This document shows, piece after piece, positions 59,387-64,000 of a stretch of 64,000 nucleotides of DNA. The stretch comes from JBEDUK01 sp963781595. Lineage in GTDB: Bacteria; Actinomycetota; UBA4738. A program made the translations under genes and the position numbers. Each line of letters begins with the position of its first letter. The stretch's first letter is position 1. The notes beneath the pieces are model-generated. The model was not told the origin of the DNA. It worked only from the letters and a program-made list of their open reading frames with translations, and made no database searches. Location of the stretch: NCBI GenBank assembly GCA_963781595.1, contig CAWAGG010000006.1:2046001-2110000 (forward strand), given 5' to 3'.

Positions 59387-61488
59387 GAGGCGCCGCCGAC
59401 CCCGGCATCGAGCGTCGCCGTCGCCGGCCCGAGCGAGCGACGGCCGCGGGCGCGGACGAGCGCGAAGGCGCCGCCGGCGACGGCGACGACCACGGGGGTG
59501 AGTCCTCCACCGAGCCCGACGAGGCGAAGGCCGAGGGCGTCGGCCGCGATGCCGCCCAGGATGAGGAACGCGAAGCCGAACGCGGGCGCGAGCGCGAACG
59601 CCTCGAACGGACGGACGCCGCCCGGCGCTGAGCCGAACGACCACCCGAGCCCGACGAGCGTCATGGCGACCAGCACCCCGCATCCGAGCAGCGCGCCCTG
59701 CGCCGCCCCACGTGGGCCTCGCGGGATCGGCGGGGCGGCCACGGACGTCGGCGGCTTCGGCCCGGAGAGCGCCACGACGTTCGGCGCGACGATGGCATCC
59801 GGGTGGGCGGCAGCGAACGCCCGGTACGCGGGGTTGTACGAGGACAACAGCAAGGCGACCGGCCGGCCCGCCAGGAGCGTCTGGATGGTCGGCCAGAATC
59901 GGTTCGCGTTCGCGTCGTAGGTCCGTGGCCATGCGCGGTACGTCGGCTTCCCCGCGACGAAGTTCGCCGGATCTCCCACGTAGACGTACGCGTGCGGCAC
60001 GCGGTCGGCCGGCAGGACCGCCCGGAGCATGTACGTCATCTCCGGGACGTACGACAGAGGGTTGGGCCCGCGGTCGTCCATCACGAACACCACGGGCGCG
60101 TCGGTCGGCACCCCGGCGGCTTCGAGGTACGCTGCCGCGGTCGCGGCGTCCTGGACCTTGCCGGCGTCCAGCCACTCGACGCCGCGGGCTGGCCCTGCAA
60201 GGGTCGTGTAGAGATCGTGATACCCGAGGCCCCCGAGCACGAGCACGGCCGCCCCGACGACGGCCGCCCCGACCGCTCGTCCGGCTCGGGTCGCGGCGAG
60301 CCGGCCGAGCCACAGGGCGCCGGCCGCGACGAGGATCGGCAGTGGGATCAGGAACGCTAGGAACCGGTGCGCCGGCGAACTCCGGCCGGCGAGGTACAGC
60401 GCGACGCCGGCCAGCGCGATCGCGACCCAGGACGACAGGAACAGCAGGAGGATCCGCGCCGCCCGGGGGCGCTCCGGCCGCGGGCGGGCGTCGCCGCTCC
60501 CGACCTCGGGGACGTCGCCGTTCCCGCCGGTGACCCATGGAGCTCGCCACAGCGCGAGCGCGCCGATCGCGGCGAGCGGAACGGTGAGCCAGTACCGGTA
60601 GAGCGGGACGTCGTCGCGGAGCTTCTTGATCAGCTCACCGCGGGAGAGCTTCGGCGTGTCGGGCGCGGCCCGGAGCACGCCGAAGGTCGCGGCGGCGGCG
60701 ATCGCACCGCCCCCGACCACCGCGCCGGCGATCCGCGCGCTCGGCGTGGCGAGCGGTGTCAGTTCCCCACGCCGCCACGACCGCACCGACCCGGGCAGCA
60801 GCATCAACGCGCCGAGCACGAGCGCGAGCGCGACGACCGCGAACGACGGGCTGTGCGCGATCGCCCCCGCGCCGATCAGGATCACCGCGGCGACGAACCC
60901 GCCGCCGCCGACGGCGGACGCGAGCACCGGCACCAGCGCGGCCGTGAGGATCGCGGCCGCGAAGAGGTTGTCGGCATACGTCTCGGGCGCCATCAGCCTG
61001 ATCACCACCGCGGACGTCCCGACCAGGAGCGCGACCGCGGCCAGTGACCATGGGCCGCGCCGAAGGGTCCACGTGACGACCGCCCCGGCGGCGAGCGCCA
61101 GGGCCGCCGCGGCCGCGGGCGGGACGACGGCGGCGATCGCGAACGTCGAAACCCCGAAGAGGCTCGACAGCGTCAGCAGGACGACGGGTGTGCCGCCGCG
61201 GCTGGGCAGCGTCTTGATCGGTGGCGGGAGCTCGTTCGGCACGCCGGCCAGGCCGTGGGCCGCGACGAGGTTCGTCTGGTCGAGGTACCTGGGCGTGTCC
61301 CAGCCGATCGGCATGTCGTAGTGCTTCGCCCAGTACAGCCCCAGGAAGAACGCGGCCACCAGCCCGCCGGCGACAGCCACCACGACGAGCGACGGGAGCA
61401 CCTGACGGAGCCGAGCGACCGCGCCGGACTTCGGCGACGGGGGAGGCTGCGCGACGTCCGACGGCTGGGTCTCGGTGGAGGCTCGCAT
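59383..61488 (-). CDS. Polytopic membrane protein, paralogue D
   Basis: A 701-residue membrane protein with about twelve helices after a Pro-rich N-terminus. GLYWAKHYDMPIGWDTPRYL follows the first helix and resembles the first external loop of GT39 proteins. The shared segment is APVVFVMDDRGPNPLSYV, HAYVYVGDPANFVAGKPTY and RTYDANANRFW. It starts 78 nt after the GT2 gene, with a possible TACGGT -10 upstream, so it could have its own promoter as well as being part of the longer run. Confidence 0.77.
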   Translation of the reverse strand: MRASTETQPSDVAQPPPSPKSGAVARLRQVLPSLVVVAVAGGLVAAFFLGLYWAKHYDMPIGWDTPRYLDQTNLVAAHGLAGVPNELPPPIKTLPSRGGTPVVLLTLSSLFGVSTFAIAAVVPPAAAAALALAAGAVVTWTLRRGPWSLAAVALLVGTSAVVIRLMAPETYADNLFAAAILTAALVPVLASAVGGGGFVAAVILIGAGAIAHSPSFAVVALALVLGALMLLPGSVRSWRRGELTPLATPSARIAGAVVGGGAIAAAATFGVLRAAPDTPKLSRGELIKKLRDDVPLYRYWLTVPLAAIGALALWRAPWVTGGNGDVPEVGSGDARPRPERPRAARILLLFLSSWVAIALAGVALYLAGRSSPAHRFLAFLIPLPILVAAGALWLGRLAATRAGRAVGAAVVGAAVLVLGGLGYHDLYTTLAGPARGVEWLDAGKVQDAATAAAYLEAAGVPTDAPVVFVMDDRGPNPLSYVPEMTYMLRAVLPADRVPHAYVYVGDPANFVAGKPTYRAWPRTYDANANRFWPTIQTLLAGRPVALLLSSYNPAYRAFAAAHPDAIVAPNVVALSGPKPPTSVAAPPIPRGPRGAAQGALLGCGVLVAMTLVGLGWSFGSAPGGVRPFEAFALAPAFGFAFLILGGIAADALGLRLVGLGGGLTPVVVAVAGGAFALVRARGRRSLGPATATLDAGVGGAS

Positions 61489-61566
61489 GGGGTCGCGGCC
61501 TACCGTACCAACGTCACTTCGCGAAGGTGTGACGGTGCCGACGCGGGCCGGTCCGGCGCCGGCGGC

Positions 61567-62613
61567 CTACCGGAGCCACGTCTTGAAGATCGCCTTGGTG
61601 AAGTTCCAGGCGTACTTCGCATTCTTCGGCTTCTTCGACGTCCCGCCTTGGCGGGCGCGGATCGTGATCGGGACCTCGACGATGCGCAAGCGGTGCCGCA
61701 TCCCCTCGATCAACAGCTCGCTCGCCCAGAACTGGTCCTGGTCGAGCTGGAGGTTCTTCAGCACGTCGGTGCGGACCGCGCGGTAGCCGTTCGACACGTC
61801 GGTGATCCGCGTCCCGATCATGATCGTCACGATCCGCGAGAAGAAGTGGACGCCGACGTGGCGCACGAGGCTCTCGCGTTCGAACTCACCCAGCACGCGC
61901 GAGCCGTTCACCAGGTCCGCCTGGCCCTCGACGATCGGCTTGATGAGCAGGGGCATCTCGTCCGGGACGTGCTGGCCGTCGGCGTCCATCGTGACGACGA
62001 CGTCGGCGTTCAGCCGGATCCCGATCTCGTAGCCGACGCGCATCGCCAGGCCGCCGCCGCGGCGGATCGGGTGCCGGGCGACCAATGCGCCCGCCGCCTG
62101 CGCGACCTCCGGCGTGCGGTCGTGTGAGCCGTCGTCGACCACCACCGGCACGACGCGCAGGCCCTCGACCTCCTCGGGCATCGAATGCAGGACCGCGCCG
62201 ACGTTCTCGGCCTCGTTGTACGCGGGCATCACGACGACGACCCGAGGGACGTCGGGCAGCCGCTTGGCGGCCTCCCAGTCGAACGACTGGACGGCGAGGG
62301 CCTCGACGAGGTGGCGGACCGAGAGCTTCGTCTCGTCGGCCTCGGACCAGTCGCGCAGGATCAGCGCGAACAGGATGATCTGGCCGACCATCAGCACGCC
62401 GATCAGCCGCTGGTTGTTGCCCTCCGTGAACCCGAAGTTCTCCAGGAGCGGGTTGAAGAGGTTCGGCTGGATCGCCAGCAGGAGCACGAGCGCGGAGATC
62501 ACGCCGGTGACGATCAGGTTCAGCCGCGACGCGTTGTGCCGTCCGTACCGGCGGAGCTGGACGACGAACAGCAGGACGGCGAACAACCCACCGACGACGC
62601 GGAGCGCGATCAC
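61567..62613 (-). CDS. DUF2304-GT2 family glycosyltransferase (polyprenyl-phosphate sugar synthase-like)
   Basis: A 348-residue protein with a DUF2304-like N-terminal membrane region (about residues 1-90, three helices) joined to a GT2 domain. The GT2 part has VVVMPAYNEAENVGAVLHSM, VVDDGSHDRTPEVA, TMDADGQHVPDEM with the metal-binding DxD, and NGSRVLGEFERE. It is close to dolichyl/polyprenyl-phosphate mannosyl- or glucosyltransferases, which make lipid-linked sugar donors for GT39-type enzymes. It could thus supply the membrane proteins downstream. GTG 62613 is 22 nt after the sqdB-like gene. Confidence 0.87.
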   Translation of the reverse strand: MIALRVVGGLFAVLLFVVQLRRYGRHNASRLNLIVTGVISALVLLLAIQPNLFNPLLENFGFTEGNNQRLIGVLMVGQIILFALILRDWSEADETKLSVRHLVEALAVQSFDWEAAKRLPDVPRVVVVMPAYNEAENVGAVLHSMPEEVEGLRVVPVVVDDGSHDRTPEVAQAAGALVARHPIRRGGGLAMRVGYEIGIRLNADVVVTMDADGQHVPDEMPLLIKPIVEGQADLVNGSRVLGEFERESLVRHVGVHFFSRIVTIMIGTRITDVSNGYRAVRTDVLKNLQLDQDQFWASELLIEGMRHRLRIVEVPITIRARQGGTSKKPKNAKYAWNFTKAIFKTWLR

Positions 62614-62635
62614 GCTGCGTTCACCGTCCCGTGTG

Positions 62636-63814
62636 CTACGCGACCGGCTGCGCCGCCGGCAGCGGCCGCCACCGCGTGGCCGGGTCGATGCCGTGGGTGA
62701 TGACCCGGTTCCGGTGCCGCTCGATCACCTCGAAGACGTGCTCGACGAGCGTCTCCGAGAGCAGGTGCGGCTCGAGCCCGAGGTCGAGCAGCCTGGTATG
62801 CCGCGCGTTGTAGTAGTGCTCCTCCTTCTCGACGCGCGGGTTCTCGACGTGGTCGATCTGTACGTCGAGCCCGACCTCCTTGCCCGAGCGCTGGACGATG
62901 TCGGCGAGCTCGTTGATCGAGAACTGCTCGGTGAACTGGTTGAAGACCCGGAACTCACCGGCGTCGGCCGGGTTCAGGGTGGCCAGCTCGACGCAGCGCA
63001 TCGTGTCGACGATGTTCAGATAGCCGCGTGTCTGGCCGCCCTTGCCGTAGACCGTCAGCGGGTGGCCGATCACGGCCTGGACGCAGAAGCGGTTCAGTGC
63101 GGTCCCGAAGATCTCGTCGTAGTCGAACCGCGTCGCGAGCCGGTCGTCGAGCTTCGTCTCCTCGGTCTCGATGCCGTAGACGACGCCTTGGTTGAGGTCC
63201 GTCGCGCGGATGCCCCAGATCCGGCAAGCGAACTCGATGTTCGTCGAGTCGTGGACCTTCGAGCAGTGGTAGAGGGAACCGGGAAGCTTGGGGAACGGGA
63301 GCCGGTCGCTCCGCCCGTTGTGGGTGATCTCGATCCAGCCCTCTTCGATGTCGATGTTCGGCGTGCCGTACTCGCCCATCGTCCCCAGCTTCACCAGGTG
63401 CGCGTCGGGCGTGTGATCGCGCATCGCCCACAGCACGTTGAGGGTGTTGACGACGTTGTTCTATTGCGTGCGAACGGCGTGCTCCCGGTCGATCAGCGAG
63501 TAGGGCGCCGACGGTTGCTCGCCGTAGTGGACGATCGCGTCGGGGCGGAAGTCGCGGAACAGCGGCTCCACGACGTCCCAATCGCACAGGTCGCCCTCGG
63601 TGACCGTGATCTCCAGGCCGGTGACGTCCTTCCATGCCGCGGCCCTCGAAGGCAGGTCGGGCAGGATCGGCGTGAGCGAGTCGGTCCCGCGCTCGCGGTG
63701 AGCATGTCGGCGGAAGTAGTTGTCCACGGCGTGCACCTCGTGGCCGCGCTTCGAGAAGTACATCGACGTCGCCCAGCCGAGGTATCCGTCGCCTCCGAGG
63801 ATGAGGATCCGCAT
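62636..63814 (-). pseudogene. sqdB: SqdB-like UDP-sulfoquinovose synthase family, interrupted by an in-frame amber codon
   Basis: The full frame would be 392 residues, the normal length for SqdB. N-terminal GGDGYLGWATSMYFSKRGHEV, HYGEQPSAPYSLID, KLGTMGEYGTPNIDIEEG, YHCSKVHDSTNIEFACRIWG and RATDLNQGVVYGIETEE are close to UDP-sulfoquinovose synthase, with the Tyr/Lys and Thr catalytic residues. Codon 118 is TAG (63461-63463), between AVRTQ and NNVVNTLN, where homologues have His or Gln. A C-to-T change at CAG would cause it. Frame and flanking sequence are otherwise intact, so it may be a recent mutation, an assembly error or read-through. AAGGAG precedes ATG 63814. Confidence 0.75.
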
Positions 63815-63922
63815 GGTCGCTCCTTGTACGTCGGTGATGCCGGTGGGTCGGTTCGGAGGAAGTGTTCCGCCGAACGGACGGGCGCCCACGCTTCCGGCGC
63901 GTCCGGTCGGCGAAGACGTCCT

Positions 63923-63951
63923 ATCGTACGGAACGCTCACATGGGCCACAA
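63923..63951 (-). promoter_or_regulatory. Predicted promoter for the sqdB-GT2-membrane gene run
   Basis: On the minus strand TTGTGG (63951-63946) is 17 bp from TACGAT (63928-63923). Transcription would start about 100 nt before ATG 63814. The match is moderate and untested. Confidence 0.4.
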
Positions 63952-64000
63952 GCTGCGACAGGGGACTCCACCGTCCCGCAACACGGACCCGCCGCGTGGC

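Noticed and set aside
63461..63463. Pyrrolysine or other recoding at the TAG codon
   Set aside because: No pyl genes or downstream recoding element are visible in the window, and SqdB does not need an unusual residue here; kept only as a possibility for testing.
62636..63949. Two separate genes, one on each side of the amber codon
   Set aside because: Both halves align to one continuous SqdB-type protein in the same frame; the downstream half lacks the nucleotide-binding start and has no ribosome binding site before its first ATG.

Overview
The window is very GC-rich, gene-dense DNA from an actinobacterium, most likely an uncultured or deep-branching Actinomycetota. The evidence is a WhiB-type iron-sulfur regulator, a PimB-type mannosyltransferase, an F420-type (LLM) oxidoreductase, a PASTA-domain PknB kinase, a CtpE-type P-type ATPase, a DUF222/HNH protein and many GTG starts. 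At least ten genes have a TANNNT -10 hexamer ending only 6-8 nt before the start codon, the layout of leaderless actinobacterial mRNAs. I saw no rRNA, tRNA, CRISPR array, insertion sequence or prophage.

Layout. 1-8.8 kb: lipid and CoA metabolism (thiolase, CaiB/BaiF CoA transferase, acyl-CoA ligase) with WhiB, DinB, a DUF222/HNH protein and a mannosyltransferase. 8.7-20 kb: a CtpE-HAD-membrane protein operon, a metallophosphoesterase, an ArsA/Get3-like ATPase with a small Cys-containing partner, a baeRF-type ribosome-associated protein, and a ROK glucokinase coupled to an LLM oxidoreductase. 20.4-22.5 kb: a decayed patch with a DUF2252 remnant and a frameshifted MBL-fold gene. 22.5-34.9 kb: a homologue of cyclic 2,3-diphosphoglycerate synthetase, glycerol kinase, two adjacent phosphofructokinases with different donor signatures, an acyltransferase, a threonine aldolase and a sulfite-oxidase-like protein. 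34.9-39.9 kb: a PknB, DUF4234 and secreted beta-propeller group. 40-44.5 kb: a TPP-riboswitch-controlled thiG-thiH-(membrane glycosyltransferase)-thiS-thiE operon. 44.5-49.2 kb: a 5'-damaged AAA/TPR protein head-to-head with a borosin-type peptide backbone N-methyltransferase homologue, followed by a lone E2-type acyltransferase. 49-63.8 kb: a surface-glycan or lipid region with four related polytopic membrane proteins, a YfhO-like protein, a DUF2304-GT2 glycosyltransferase and an sqdB-like gene carrying an in-frame amber codon.

The most notable item is the 265-residue protein at 47331-48128. It carries the GSLTVVG, YGHPGVFVNPSH, SAEDCL and YEATDFL signatures and the catalytic Tyr/Arg/Tyr triad of borosin alpha-N-methyltransferases such as OphMA and SonM. 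It has no fused or adjacent precursor peptide, and its start abuts a truncated neighbour. Other points of interest are a symmetric bidirectional leaderless promoter (1432-1438), the PPi/ATP phosphofructokinase pair, the bacterial cDPG-synthetase homologue, the tandem membrane paralogues with a shared VG..EDL.AG.PT signature, and the amber-interrupted sqdB. Family names come from reading motifs and recalling known proteins; no database search was run.
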